Origin: Cryobacterium sp. N22
GTDB lineage: Bacteria > Actinomycetota > Actinomycetes > Actinomycetales > Microbacteriaceae
Direction: 5' to 3'
Length of the DNA: 64,000 nt
NCBI RefSeq assembly: GCF_002929555.1
Contig: NZ_PJJP01000039.1
Location: 310,001-374,000 of the forward strand
Positions 26,225-34,807 of this stretch are shown piece after piece; the first letter of the stretch is position 1, and every line of letters begins with the position of its first letter. Position numbers and translations under genes: made by a program. Below the pieces are notes generated by a model. It did no database searches. It was not told where the DNA came from and saw nothing but the letters and a program-made list of their open reading frames with translations.

Positions 26225-27670
26225 ATGACATGGGACACATTTTGGACGACAGTCAACCTGATTCTGCAATGGCCGATCATCAGAATCGCCATCATCATCA
26301 TCTTCGCGTTGATCGCGCGCTGGGTGCTGCTCTTCTCCATTCACCGTGTGGTGAACCAGATCGTGTCCGGGGTGAAAAAGACCCAGAACGTCGATGACAC
26401 CCAGGCTCTGAACGTCTCGCCTGTCGCTGCCGTGCGCACCGTCCAGCGCACCCGCACCCTGGGCTCAGTGCTCACGAACATCGTGAACGTGCTGGTCGTC
26501 GTGATCACCGTCCTGCTGATCGTGACGGTGATCGACCAGAACATCCTCACCTCCTTCGCCCTGCTCACCGCAGCCCTCGGCGCCGGCCTCGGTTTCGGCG
26601 CCCAGAACATCGTCAAGGACGTGCTCAACGGCCTCTTCATGGTGATGGAGGACCAGCTCGGTGTCGGCGACGTGGTGGACCTCGGCCCGGCGACGGGTGT
26701 CGTCGAAGCCGTCGGCATCCGCATCACCCAGGTGCGCGACGTCAACGGCACCCTCTGGTTCGTGCGCAACGGTGAGATCCTGCGCGTGGGCAACATGTCG
26801 CAAGGCTGGGCCCGTGTGATCATCGACCTCGCCGTGCCGTACAAGACCGACGTCGAGGCCGTGCAGGCCGAGATGCTGCGCGTGGCCGTCGAGATGGCCA
26901 CCAACAGCAAGTGGCGCTCCCGGGTGCTCGAGAAGCCCGAAATCTGGGGAATCGAGTCGATCGCCGAGGATGCCATCGTCATCCGCATCGTGATCAAGAC
27001 TCGCACCACCGCCAAGGACGACGTGGCCCGCGAACTGCGACTGCGGCTCAAGAGGGCCCTCGACGCGATGGGCGTGCAGTTGCCGTCGCTGACCAGCATC
27101 GTGCTCACCGGGTTCGAGGGTGCGGCCAGCGTGCAGGGTGCCCGCCCGCCGCGCACCACACCGTTGCCCGTGATTGCGCCGCCGAAGAAGGCGCCGCGCA
27201 GGACCCGCGCGGTCCGGGCCGCCGAAGCTGCCGCCGCAGCGGCGGCAGCGTCGCCGCCCGCTCCGGCACCGCACGCTCCGGCAGCGCAGCAGGCTGCACC
27301 GCACCCGCCCGCTCCGAAAGCCGCCAAGACGCCGGCCAGGCCCGTCGCTCCGGCGACGCCGCAGGCCGGTGATGCCGGCGCCCAGCCCACCGTGCGCATC
27401 CCGTCGATCGCCCGCAATCAGGCGCCCCGTGCTCCCCGTACCGTGCAGCTGCCGGTGCAGGATGCCTCACCCGAGTTCTCTGACTCACCTGACAGCCCGG
27501 CAACACCGGCACAGCATCCCGCAGCCGACTCGCCGGTCGCACCGCCCGCCAAGCCCGCCACGAAGCAGCCGGCCAAGCCGAAGACCCGGCCGATCGACAA
27601 GCAGACCGAGCCGCAGCCGGAAAAACGGTCCGACCCGGCCACACCCCGCGATGGAGACACCCATGACTGA
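26225..27670 (+). CDS. Mechanosensitive ion channel, MscS family, with long Pro/Ala-rich tail
   Basis: 481 aa. Three hydrophobic segments (about residues 17-40, 78-100, 104-130); the last contains the pore-helix pattern ALGAGLGFGAQNIVKDVLNG. The beta domain follows (DQLGVGDVVDLGPATGVVEAVGIR, with DVNGTLWFVRNGEI), then the alpha/beta C-domain. It gates in the membrane to release solutes on hypo-osmotic shock. From about residue 300 the tail is some 180 residues of Pro/Ala/Lys low complexity, longer than E. coli MscS (286 aa). Its end overlaps the globin gene by 8 bases. Confidence 0.92.
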   Translation: MTWDTFWTTVNLILQWPIIRIAIIIIFALIARWVLLFSIHRVVNQIVSGVKKTQNVDDTQALNVSPVAAVRTVQRTRTLGSVLTNIVNVLVVVITVLLIVTVIDQNILTSFALLTAALGAGLGFGAQNIVKDVLNGLFMVMEDQLGVGDVVDLGPATGVVEAVGIRITQVRDVNGTLWFVRNGEILRVGNMSQGWARVIIDLAVPYKTDVEAVQAEMLRVAVEMATNSKWRSRVLEKPEIWGIESIAEDAIVIRIVIKTRTTAKDDVARELRLRLKRALDAMGVQLPSLTSIVLTGFEGAASVQGARPPRTTPLPVIAPPKKAPRRTRAVRAAEAAAAAAAASPPAPAPHAPAAQQAAPHPPAPKAAKTPARPVAPATPQAGDAGAQPTVRIPSIARNQAPRAPRTVQLPVQDASPEFSDSPDSPATPAQHPAADSPVAPPAKPATKQPAKPKTRPIDKQTEPQPEKRSDPATPRDGDTHD

Positions 27671-28163
27671 TCCGGCGTCGACGAATCCCGCAGTGCGGGC
27701 CGCATCCGAACAAGGACCGGTCCTCATCCCGACCACCGGACCCTCAGCGGTGCACCTTCGTGCCGGGGAGAACGGTGCGGCGATCGGCCCGTCGTTCTAC
27801 CAGGAAGTCGGCGGCCGGCCCTTCTTCGAGAAGCTCGTCGCCGAGTTCTACCGTGGTGTGGCCGGCGACCCGGTCCTCAAACCCATGTACCCGGAGGAGG
27901 ACCTCGGTCCCGCGGCGGAACGTCTCACCGGCTTCCTCGAGCAATACTGGGGCGGGCCGGGCACGTACAGCGAACAACGCGGACACCCACGGCTGCGCCA
28001 GCGGCACCAGCCGTTCAAGGTGAACCCGGATTCCCGGGACCGCTGGTTGCTGCACATGCGGAACGCCGTCGATTCCTGCGATCTGCCCCCGCTGCAGCGT
28101 GCCACCCTGTGGGACTACCTCGAGCGCGCCGCACACGCTATGGTCAACACCTTCGACGCGTAA
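27663..28163 (+). CDS. glbO: Truncated hemoglobin, group II (HbO-like)
   Basis: 166 aa. After a ~40-residue N-terminal extension comes the globin: FYQEVGGRPFFEKLVAEFYR, YPEEDLGPAAERL, then FLEQYWGGPGTYSEQRGHPR with the proximal His region, and RHQPFKVNPDSRDRWLLHM. These are the group II pattern (the Trp of the G helix is present). It binds oxygen or NO at heme and is implicated in respiration or detoxification in mycobacteria. ATG 27663 overlaps the mscS stop (ATGACTGA), suggesting coupled translation; the pepN-mscS-globin order looks conserved in the family, by recollection only. Confidence 0.9.
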   Translation: MTDPASTNPAVRAASEQGPVLIPTTGPSAVHLRAGENGAAIGPSFYQEVGGRPFFEKLVAEFYRGVAGDPVLKPMYPEEDLGPAAERLTGFLEQYWGGPGTYSEQRGHPRLRQRHQPFKVNPDSRDRWLLHMRNAVDSCDLPPLQRATLWDYLERAAHAMVNTFDA

Positions 28164-28207
28164 CGCTCGAACCGCGCACCATCCGCCTCACTGACAATGG
28201 AGTCACC

Positions 28208-29893
28208 ATGAGCCCAGCCCGCCCCGGCCTGCCCACGCAACCGAACACCTCCGCCGACGTGATCGTGGTGGGGGCCGGCCTGGCCGGCCTGGTGGCCACG
28301 GCCGAACTCGTGGAGGCGGGCAAGCGGGTGCTGCTCGTCGACCAGGAGAATGCCGCCTCGCTCGGCGGCCAGGCCTGGTGGTCGTTCGGCGGGCTGTTCC
28401 TGGTCGACACCCCCGAACAACGCCGAATGGGAGTGAAAGACTCCCTCGCCCTGGCCCGGCAGGACTGGTTCGCCAGCGCCGGCTTCGATCGCACGGAAGA
28501 CTACTGGCCGACCCGGTGGGCCGAGGCGTACCTCAACTTCGCCGCCGGCGAGAAGCGGGCCTGGCTCAAGGAACGCGGCGTCACATTCTTCCCGGTCGTC
28601 GGCTGGGCCGAACGTGGCGGATACACCGCACTGGAACACGGCAACTCGGTGCCCCGCTTCCACATCGTCTGGGGAACCGGGCCCGCGATCCTGGAGCCGT
28701 TCATCACCAGGCTCCGCGAGGGGGTGCGCGCCGGCCTGGTCACCGCTCTGCACCGGCACCAGGTCGACGAGCTGATCGTCGAAGGAGGTGCCGTGGTCGG
28801 GGTGCGGGGCAGCCTGCTGGCCCCGAGCGCCGCGCCGCGCGGGCAGACCAGCAGCCGGGAGGTCGTCGGCGATTTCGAGCTGCGGGCGTCGGCGGTGATC
28901 GTCACCAGCGGTGGCATCGGCGGCAACCACGACCTGGTGCGCGCCCAGTGGCCGGCCCGGCTGGGTCCCGCACCCGCGAAGCTGCTCTCCGGCGTGCCCG
29001 CCCACGTCGACGGCCGGATGCTGGGGATCTCCGAGACGGCGGGCGCCCGGCTGATCAACGGCGACCGCATGTGGCACTACACCGAGGGCATCGTCAACCA
29101 CGACCCGGTCTGGCCCGCCCACGGCATCCGCATCCTGCCCGGCCCGTCCTCGCTGTGGCTGGACGCCACCGGAAAACGTCTGCCGGCCCCGCTGTTTCCC
29201 GGTTTCGACACCCTCGGCACGATGGAACACCTACTCAAGACCGGCCACGAGCACAGCTGGTTTGTGCTCACCCAGAAGATCATCGAGAAGGAATTCGCGC
29301 TCTCCGGCAGCGAACAGAACCCCGACCTCACCGGCAAGGACCTGCGTCTGCTCGCCCAGCGGCTCGGATCGGGCGCGCCCGGCCCGGTGGAAGCGTTCAA
29401 GAGCAAGGGCGAGGACTTCGTGGTGGCGGACACCCTGCACCAGCTGATCGCGGGAATGCAGCAGCGCTCCCCCGAGGTGCAGATCAACGCCGCGCAGGTG
29501 GAGCGGGAGATCCTGGCCCGCGACCGGGAGCTCGACAACGACTTCAGCAAGGATGCTCAGATCAACGCGATCCGCCAGGCCCGGCACTACCGCGGTGACA
29601 AGCTCATCCGGGTGGCGAGCCCGCACAAGCTGCTCGACCGCGAGAACGGTCCGCTGATCGCGGTGAAACTGCACCTGCTCACCCGCAAGAGCCTGGGCGG
29701 CATCGAAACCGACCTCTCGGCCCGGGCGCTCCGCGCCGACGGGCAGCCGGTCCCCGGGCTCTACGCGGCGGGCGAAGCCTCCGGCTTCGGCGGCGGCGGC
29801 GTGCACGGCTACCGCTCGCTGGAGGGCACCTTCCTCGGCGGCTGCCTGTTCTCCGGCCGCACAGCGGGCCGGGCCGTCGCCGCCGCACTCTGA
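28208..29893 (+). CDS. FAD-binding dehydrogenase (KstD/fumarate-reductase-type flavoprotein)
   Basis: 561 aa. The N-terminal dinucleotide motif is DVIVVGAGLAGLVATAELVE. ASLGGQAWWSFGGLF and ASAVIVTSGGIGGNHDLVR are the FAD-binding_2 pattern, and the C-terminal LYAAGEASGFGGGGVHGYRS binds the flavin. Relatives include 3-ketosteroid dehydrogenases and uncharacterised FAD dehydrogenases; this one lacks obvious steroid context. ATG 28208 (MSPARPGLP) has GGAG upstream; earlier codons overlap the globin gene. It ends at a family A hairpin. Confidence 0.88.
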   Translation: MSPARPGLPTQPNTSADVIVVGAGLAGLVATAELVEAGKRVLLVDQENAASLGGQAWWSFGGLFLVDTPEQRRMGVKDSLALARQDWFASAGFDRTEDYWPTRWAEAYLNFAAGEKRAWLKERGVTFFPVVGWAERGGYTALEHGNSVPRFHIVWGTGPAILEPFITRLREGVRAGLVTALHRHQVDELIVEGGAVVGVRGSLLAPSAAPRGQTSSREVVGDFELRASAVIVTSGGIGGNHDLVRAQWPARLGPAPAKLLSGVPAHVDGRMLGISETAGARLINGDRMWHYTEGIVNHDPVWPAHGIRILPGPSSLWLDATGKRLPAPLFPGFDTLGTMEHLLKTGHEHSWFVLTQKIIEKEFALSGSEQNPDLTGKDLRLLAQRLGSGAPGPVEAFKSKGEDFVVADTLHQLIAGMQQRSPEVQINAAQVEREILARDRELDNDFSKDAQINAIRQARHYRGDKLIRVASPHKLLDRENGPLIAVKLHLLTRKSLGGIETDLSARALRADGQPVPGLYAAGEASGFGGGGVHGYRSLEGTFLGGCLFSGRTAGRAVAAAL

Positions 29894-29966
29894 CCCCTCC
29901 GCGAACTGTGAGTTAAGCCCCACAAAACGCTGAGTTTGAGTGCTTAACTCACAGTTCGCGGGGGTG
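29894..29966. repeat. Long intergenic hairpin, family A copy 2
   Basis: Perfect 19-bp arms, CGCGAACTGTGAGTTAAGC (29900-29918) and its complement (29942-29960). The loop begins CCCACAAAACG, and outer CCCC/GGGG extends the stem. It lies between the convergent flavoprotein and hypothetical genes; it shares the outer arm with the copy at 21541. Confidence 0.85.
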
Positions 29967-29975
29967 GGTGGCGGG

Positions 29976-30653
29976 TTAGGCGCGCAAGGACCAGGGCTTG
30001 CGGCGCACCAGGATATGGCCGCGGGCGGTGCTCAGACGCGTCCAGGGGCCGGTCTCGAAGAGCTGCACCGGCTCATCCGCCGACAGGAAGCCCAGGCTCA
30101 CCGCGGCGAACGCGGCACCGGAGGGCACGAAGTCGAGGGCCTCGATCGGGCGCCCCCAGACCTCGGACCGCACGCGCTGCACAATCTGCTCGCCGGTGCC
30201 GGTCGGGATGACGGACGCGACCTCGGCGATCCCCTCGCGGGCTGCGGCCTCCAGGACGGCCGGTGAGGCGCTGCCGTGGGAAGTCCAGCCTCCCCGTGGC
30301 GGCGTGATGCCCGCCCAGGTGACCGACGAGACCTGCAGCGGCACGGTGACGGTGACCGGGGCATCCACGTCGGTGACGGCCGCCTCGAGGCGCAGCAGCC
30401 GGTCCAGCAGCGACCGCACCGGAACGACGACGTCGAGCTCGACGGGTTCGGTGAGCGCGAAGGTGCGCAGGCCCAACACCGTGGGACTCGAGTCGAGCAG
30501 ACCACGCGGGTACAGGATCGCGGTGTACACGGCCAGGACGCCCGCCGCGGAGACGAGCCGCACCGACCCGTCCTCCACCCGGCTGGCGCGCGAAAGGTAG
30601 ACCTGGAGGTCGCCGAGGGACAGGGAATCTGAGAGGGAAAATGACTGGCTCAT
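29976..30653 (-). CDS. Hypothetical protein
   Basis: 225 aa, not recognised. No signal peptide or transmembrane segment. The N-terminus is Ser/Leu-rich and predicted helical (SQSFSLSDSLSLGDLQVYLS); a central region of alternating strands follows (ELDVVVPVRSLLDRLLRL, PVTVTVPLQVSSVTWAGI). The tail is basic. Good actinobacterial codon use, and divergent from tesB with 63 bases between the starts, which suggests a shared control region. Could be a regulator or an accessory protein; nothing decisive. Confidence 0.65.
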   Translation of the reverse strand: MSQSFSLSDSLSLGDLQVYLSRASRVEDGSVRLVSAAGVLAVYTAILYPRGLLDSSPTVLGLRTFALTEPVELDVVVPVRSLLDRLLRLEAAVTDVDAPVTVTVPLQVSSVTWAGITPPRGGWTSHGSASPAVLEAAAREGIAEVASVIPTGTGEQIVQRVRSEVWGRPIEALDFVPSGAAFAAVSLGFLSADEPVQLFETGPWTRLSTARGHILVRRKPWSLRA

Positions 30654-30716
30654 CTGCTGTCTAAACTACCAAGGTACGTCGGTGTCCACGGACCCGAGCT
30701 CGAACAAGGAGGCAGC

Positions 30717-31592
30717 ATGCACGCACCGCTGGAGGGTCTTCTGGCCGCTCTCGATCTGACCGACACCGGTGCCCGCACCAGTGAGGACATCTTCACCGGC
30801 CCGTCGCAGTGGATGCCGCAGGGTCGCGTCTTCGGCGGCCAGGTGCTCGCGCAGTCCCTCGTTGCCGCCATGCGCACCGTGCCCGACGAACGGCACGTGC
30901 ACTCGATGCACGGATATTTCCTGCGCCCCGGTGACGTCAACCACCCGATCACCTTCTCGGTCGACCGCATCCACGACGGCCGGTCGTTCTCCACCCGCCG
31001 CACCCAGGCGTACCAGAACGGCGTGCCGATTCTGTCGATGATCGCGTCGTTCCAGGACACCGACGAGGGCCTCGAGCACCACCTCGAGATGCCGACAGAC
31101 CTGCCCGACCCCGAATCCCTGCCCACCACGGCAGACACCCTCGGACACATCGACCACGACTTCGCGCGCGCCTGGGCCAACGACCGCCCCTTCGACATGC
31201 GCCATGTGCCCTCGTCGATCTACCTCACCGTGGACGGCGAGCACACCAGCAAGCAGATGATCTGGATGAAGACTTTCGAGCCCATCCCCGACGACCCCGA
31301 CCTGCACCGCGCCGCGCTCGCCTATGTGAGCGACTACTCGATCATGGAACCCGTGATGCGCCGGCACGGCCTGCCCTGGGCCACCCCGGGACTCAAGGTC
31401 GCCAGCCTCGACCACGCCATGTGGTGGCACCGCTTCGGCCGGGTCGACGAGTGGATGCTATACGTGCAGGACTCCCCCTCCGCCCAGGGCGGCCGAGGAC
31501 TCTCCACCGGCAGCATCTACAGCCGGGAAGGCCTGCTCCTGGCCACGGTGGCCCAGGAGGGCATGGTGCGGGTCCCCAAGCCCCGCGACTAG
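30717..31592 (+). CDS. tesB: Acyl-CoA thioesterase II
   Basis: 291 aa, the normal double-hotdog length. RVFGGQVLAQSLVAAMRTV, HSMHGYFLRPGDVNHPITF (with the catalytic Asp region downstream), RSFSTRRTQAYQNGVPI and ASLDHAMWWHR near the C-terminus are TesB hallmarks. It cleaves acyl-CoA to free fatty acid and CoA in the cytoplasm. ATG 30717 has AAGGAGG nearby (ACAAGGAGGCAGC). The Rieske gene follows 50 bases downstream on the same strand. Confidence 0.93.
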   Translation: MHAPLEGLLAALDLTDTGARTSEDIFTGPSQWMPQGRVFGGQVLAQSLVAAMRTVPDERHVHSMHGYFLRPGDVNHPITFSVDRIHDGRSFSTRRTQAYQNGVPILSMIASFQDTDEGLEHHLEMPTDLPDPESLPTTADTLGHIDHDFARAWANDRPFDMRHVPSSIYLTVDGEHTSKQMIWMKTFEPIPDDPDLHRAALAYVSDYSIMEPVMRRHGLPWATPGLKVASLDHAMWWHRFGRVDEWMLYVQDSPSAQGGRGLSTGSIYSREGLLLATVAQEGMVRVPKPRD

Positions 31593-31642
31593 GCTCCAGC
31601 CCACCCGCACGACCACGTCCGTTCTCGCCCCGTAGGAGCATC

Positions 31643-32071
31643 TTGACCCACCCCGCTGACCTCACCCGCCGCACCCTGCTCGTCGCCGGCGGCGCAGGAA
31701 CGGCACTCGCCCTGGCCGCCTGCGCGCCCGGCGGCGACGGCGCGAGCACAGGCGCAGGCACAGATCAGGGCACGGCCACGCCCACCGAGGTCGCGGTGCT
31801 CTCCGACGTCCCCGTGGGAGGCGCCATCGCGGTGATGTTCGACGGTGCGCAGATCATCGTGTCGCAGCCCACCGCCGGCGAGGTCGTGGCGTTCAGCGCC
31901 ATCTGCACCCACCAGGGCTGCATCGTGGTGCCGGAGAAGAAGGGCCTGAACTGCCCCTGCCACCAGTCGCTCTTCGACACCGCCACCGGCGCAGTTCTGC
32001 AGGGCCCGGCCACCGACCCCCTCCCCGAGGTCACGGTCACGCTCGACGGAGACAAGGTCCTCGCGGGCTGA
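31643..32071 (+). CDS. Rieske [2Fe-2S] lipoprotein, Tat-exported
   Basis: 142 aa from a TTG start with AGGAG just upstream. The N-terminus has a twin-arginine signal (LTRRTLLVAGGAGTALALAA) ending at a lipobox Cys (LAAC). The Rieske cluster motifs are CTHQGC and CPCHQSLFD, two Cys and two His. It would be a membrane-anchored electron-transfer protein on the outside of the cell. Its partner is unknown, and it is smaller than the QcrA subunit of the cytochrome bc1 complex. The frame continues upstream into tesB, but those codons are not coding. Confidence 0.9.
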   Translation: MTHPADLTRRTLLVAGGAGTALALAACAPGGDGASTGAGTDQGTATPTEVAVLSDVPVGGAIAVMFDGAQIIVSQPTAGEVVAFSAICTHQGCIVVPEKKGLNCPCHQSLFDTATGAVLQGPATDPLPEVTVTLDGDKVLAG

Positions 32072-32088
32072 CCCCGTTCACGCCCGGA

Positions 32089-32565
32089 TTATTTGCGGGT
32101 GAAGGCGACCGCGGGCTCCAGGTACGGGGTCCAGGCGGTTCGTTCAATGTCGTTGATCTTGCGCGGACGCTCCGTCGCCGCATCCACCAGGACGATCGTG
32201 GTGGTCGCGCGGGCGTACAGCGGCGCGGGTTCCTGCCCGGCCGGGCCGTACACCTCGTAACACACGTCGAGGCTGGCACCGCCGAGCTTGCCGATCCACA
32301 GCTGCACGTCGATGGGCTCCCGCAGGTACGGGATCGGCGCGAGGTACTCGATCTCCATCCGGGCGATCAGAGTGAGCGTCGCCGCGCCCGGCCGGCCGTC
32401 CAGCACCGCGGTTCCCTGCGCACCGGCCGCACCGGCCGCCTCGTCGTTGACCCAGAACGCCTGGATGCGCGCCTCCTCGAGGAGGCGCAGCATCTCGGCG
32501 TTGTTCACGTGGGCGTAGGCGTCGAGGTCCGACCAGCGCAGCCGGATGGGAACGTGCAGCCGCAT
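32089..32565 (-). CDS. Acyl-CoA thioesterase, 4HBT/YbgC-like hotdog
   Basis: 158 aa. LRWSDLDAYAHVNNAEMLRL is the 4-hydroxybenzoyl-CoA thioesterase motif with the catalytic Asp. IEYLAPIPYLREPIDVQLWI and DVCYEVYGPAG fit the rest of the hotdog fold. Probably hydrolyses a short-chain acyl-CoA. ATG 32565 lies 7 bases beyond the EttA stop on the same strand, so it is downstream in the ettA transcript. Confidence 0.88.
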   Translation of the reverse strand: MRLHVPIRLRWSDLDAYAHVNNAEMLRLLEEARIQAFWVNDEAAGAAGAQGTAVLDGRPGAATLTLIARMEIEYLAPIPYLREPIDVQLWIGKLGGASLDVCYEVYGPAGQEPAPLYARATTTIVLVDAATERPRKINDIERTAWTPYLEPAVAFTRK

Positions 32566-32572
32566 GGGGCTC

Positions 32573-34255
32573 CTAGTCGCGCGTCAGTTTGCGGTATGCG
32601 GACCGGTGCGGCTTGGCCGCGTCCGGGCCGAGACGCTCGATCTTGTTCTGCTCGTACGACTCGAAGTTGCCCTCGAACCAGTACCAGTTGCCCGGTGCGT
32701 CAGCGGTTCCCTCATACGAGAGGATGTGCGTGGCGATGCGGTCGAGGAACCACCGGTCGTGGGTGATGACCACGGCGCAACCGGGGAACTCGAGCAGCGC
32801 GTTCTCGAGCGAACCGAGGGTTTCGACGTCGAGGTCGTTAGTCGGTTCGTCGAGCAGCAACAGGTTGCCGCCCTGCTTGAGCGTGAGCGCCAGGTTCAGG
32901 CGGTTGCGCTCACCACCGGAGAGCACACCGGCCTTCTTCTGCTGGTCGGGGCCCTTGAAGCCGAACGTGGACACGTAGGCGCGCGACGGCACCTCGGTCT
33001 TGCCGACCTGGATGTAGTCCTGGCCGTCGGAGACGACCTCCCACAGCGACTTGTTCGGGTCAATGCCGCCGCGGCTCTGGTCGACGTAGGAGATGTCGAC
33101 GGTCTCGCCGATCTTGAGGTCACCGGCATCCAGCGGCTCGAGGCCCACGATGGTCTTGAACAGCGTCGTCTTACCGACACCGTTCGGGCCGATCACGCCG
33201 ACGATGCCGTTTCGCGGCAGGGTGAAGGAGAGATCTTCGACCAGCACCCGGTCGCCGAAGCCCTTCTTGAGCTTCTTGGCGTCGATGACCTGGGCGCCCA
33301 GGCGGGGACCGACGGGGATCTGGATGTCTTCGAAGTCGAGCTTGCGTCCGCGCTCGGCCTCGTTCACCATCTCTTCGTAGCGGGCCAGGCGGGCCTTCGA
33401 CTTGGCCTGACGGCCCTTGGCGTTGGAGCGCACCCATTCCAGTTCATCGGCGAGGCGCTTGGAGAGCTTGGCGTCCTTCTTGCCCTGCACCTGCAGGCGT
33501 TCCTGCTTCTTCTCCAGGTAGGTGGAGTAGTTGCCCTCGTAGGGGTACAGGTGGCCGCGGTCGATTTCGGCGATCCACTCGGCCACGTGGTCGAGGAAGT
33601 ACCGGTCGTGGGTGACGGCGAGCACGGCGCCGGGGTACTTGGCGAGGTGCTGCTCGAGCCAGAGCACGCTTTCGGCGTCGAGGTGGTTAGTCGGTTCGTC
33701 GAGGAGGAGCAGGTCGGGCTTCTGCAGCAGGAGCTTGCAGAGCGCCACGCGGCGCTTCTCACCACCGGAGAGGTCGACGACGGGGTAGTCGCCCGGCGGG
33801 GTACGCAGCGCATCCATCGCCTGCTCGAGCTGGGAGTCGAGGTCCCAGGCGTCGGCGGCATCGATCTCTTCCTGCAGGGTGCCCATTTCGGCGAGCAGGG
33901 TGTCGAAGTCGGCGTCGGGTTCGCCCAGCGCGGCGCTGATCTCGTTGAACCTGTCGACCTTGGCCTTGATCGGGCCAACGCCTTCCTGCACGTTCTCCAG
34001 CACGGTCTTGGTTTCGTCGAGCTCCGGCTCCTGCATGAGGATACCGACGGAGTAGCCGGGCGAGAGCCTGGCCTCACCGTTGCTCGGGGTATCGAGCCCG
34101 GCCATGATCTTCAGGATCGTGGACTTACCGGCACCGTTGGGGCCCACCACGCCGATCTTGGCTCCGGGGAAGAACGACATTGTGACGTCGTCGAGAATGA
34201 GCTTGTCGCCGATTGCCTTGCGCGCACGCACCATCGAGTAAATGAATTCAGCCAT
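32573..34255 (-). CDS. ettA: Energy-dependent translational throttle protein EttA (ABC-F)
   Basis: 560 aa. Two ABC ATPase domains without membrane segments. First: GPNGAGKST, LSGGEKRRVALC, LLLDEPTNHLD. Second: GPNGVGKTT, LSGGERNRLNLALTL, LLLDEPTNDLD. The inserted linker is charged and helical (GNYSTYLEKKQERLQ). Such factors bind the ribosomal E site and gate elongation by ATP/ADP ratio. The open frame starts 39 codons earlier, but ATG 34255 (MAEFIYSMVRARK) matches the family. Confidence 0.95.
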   Translation of the reverse strand: MAEFIYSMVRARKAIGDKLILDDVTMSFFPGAKIGVVGPNGAGKSTILKIMAGLDTPSNGEARLSPGYSVGILMQEPELDETKTVLENVQEGVGPIKAKVDRFNEISAALGEPDADFDTLLAEMGTLQEEIDAADAWDLDSQLEQAMDALRTPPGDYPVVDLSGGEKRRVALCKLLLQKPDLLLLDEPTNHLDAESVLWLEQHLAKYPGAVLAVTHDRYFLDHVAEWIAEIDRGHLYPYEGNYSTYLEKKQERLQVQGKKDAKLSKRLADELEWVRSNAKGRQAKSKARLARYEEMVNEAERGRKLDFEDIQIPVGPRLGAQVIDAKKLKKGFGDRVLVEDLSFTLPRNGIVGVIGPNGVGKTTLFKTIVGLEPLDAGDLKIGETVDISYVDQSRGGIDPNKSLWEVVSDGQDYIQVGKTEVPSRAYVSTFGFKGPDQQKKAGVLSGGERNRLNLALTLKQGGNLLLLDEPTNDLDVETLGSLENALLEFPGCAVVITHDRWFLDRIATHILSYEGTADAPGNWYWFEGNFESYEQNKIERLGPDAAKPHRSAYRKLTRD

Positions 34256-34260
34256 AGTGT

Positions 34261-34761
34261 TTACCAGTCTATTTGGCGCGTGGCTCCGACGAGACACGTT
34301 CCGGTTGCGAGCAGGGGGGCGACGACGCTGTGGTAGCCGCCGGTGGACGGGCCGTTCTGGCCGAGCAGGCACTCTCCGGCGATGTTCACGGAGAACTGGA
34401 TGGAGTCCGCCGGTTCACCCGTGGTGGTGGAGTCGGCGGTGACTTCCATCATCGTTTTGTCGAACCCGGCGGCGACCAGGGCGTCGATGTAGCTTCGGCC
34501 GGCCACGTCGGGGTCGGCGGCGAGGGCCGCGGTGATGACCGAGTCGAAGTAGGGCAGGTTCTCGGTGGCTGTGCCCTCCGGTACGAGCGCCGGCGGCGCA
34601 GCCTCGGTGGCGTCTGCCGTCGCAGACCCGGTCGGTGTCGGCTCCGCGCGGTCCACGGGGGCGGCGGAGCAGCCGGCCAGACCCAGTCCGAGGACAAGAC
34701 ACGCTGCCCAGGTCGTCGCTCTGCGGCTGCGCCGAACGGGTGCGTCCAAGATCCGGGCCAC
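34261..34761 (-). CDS. Predicted lipoprotein (DUF6993-like)
   Basis: 166 aa. The N-terminus has RRSRR, a hydrophobic stretch AACLVLGLGLAG and a lipobox LAGC. A Thr/Ala/Pro linker follows, then a C-terminal domain with two Cys (ECLLGQNGP, GTCLVGATRQ) likely forming a disulfide. NLPYFDSVITA and VAAGFDKTMMEVTADS-type segments resemble a DUF6993 lipoprotein of Microbacteriaceae; that assignment is by memory. Surface-anchored, function unknown. It lies upstream of ettA with a 5-base gap. Confidence 0.75.
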   Translation of the reverse strand: MARILDAPVRRSRRATTWAACLVLGLGLAGCSAAPVDRAEPTPTGSATADATEAAPPALVPEGTATENLPYFDSVITAALAADPDVAGRSYIDALVAAGFDKTMMEVTADSTTTGEPADSIQFSVNIAGECLLGQNGPSTGGYHSVVAPLLATGTCLVGATRQIDW

Positions 34762-34807
34762 GCGTAGTCCTCCCCCACCGCCGCACGCTGCGACCGAGAA
34801 GTCGAGT

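Noticed and set aside
23518..26340. A ~940-codon minus-strand frame across pepN
   Set aside because: Antisense shadow of pepN: low-complexity Arg/Gly/Val/His protein with no domain.
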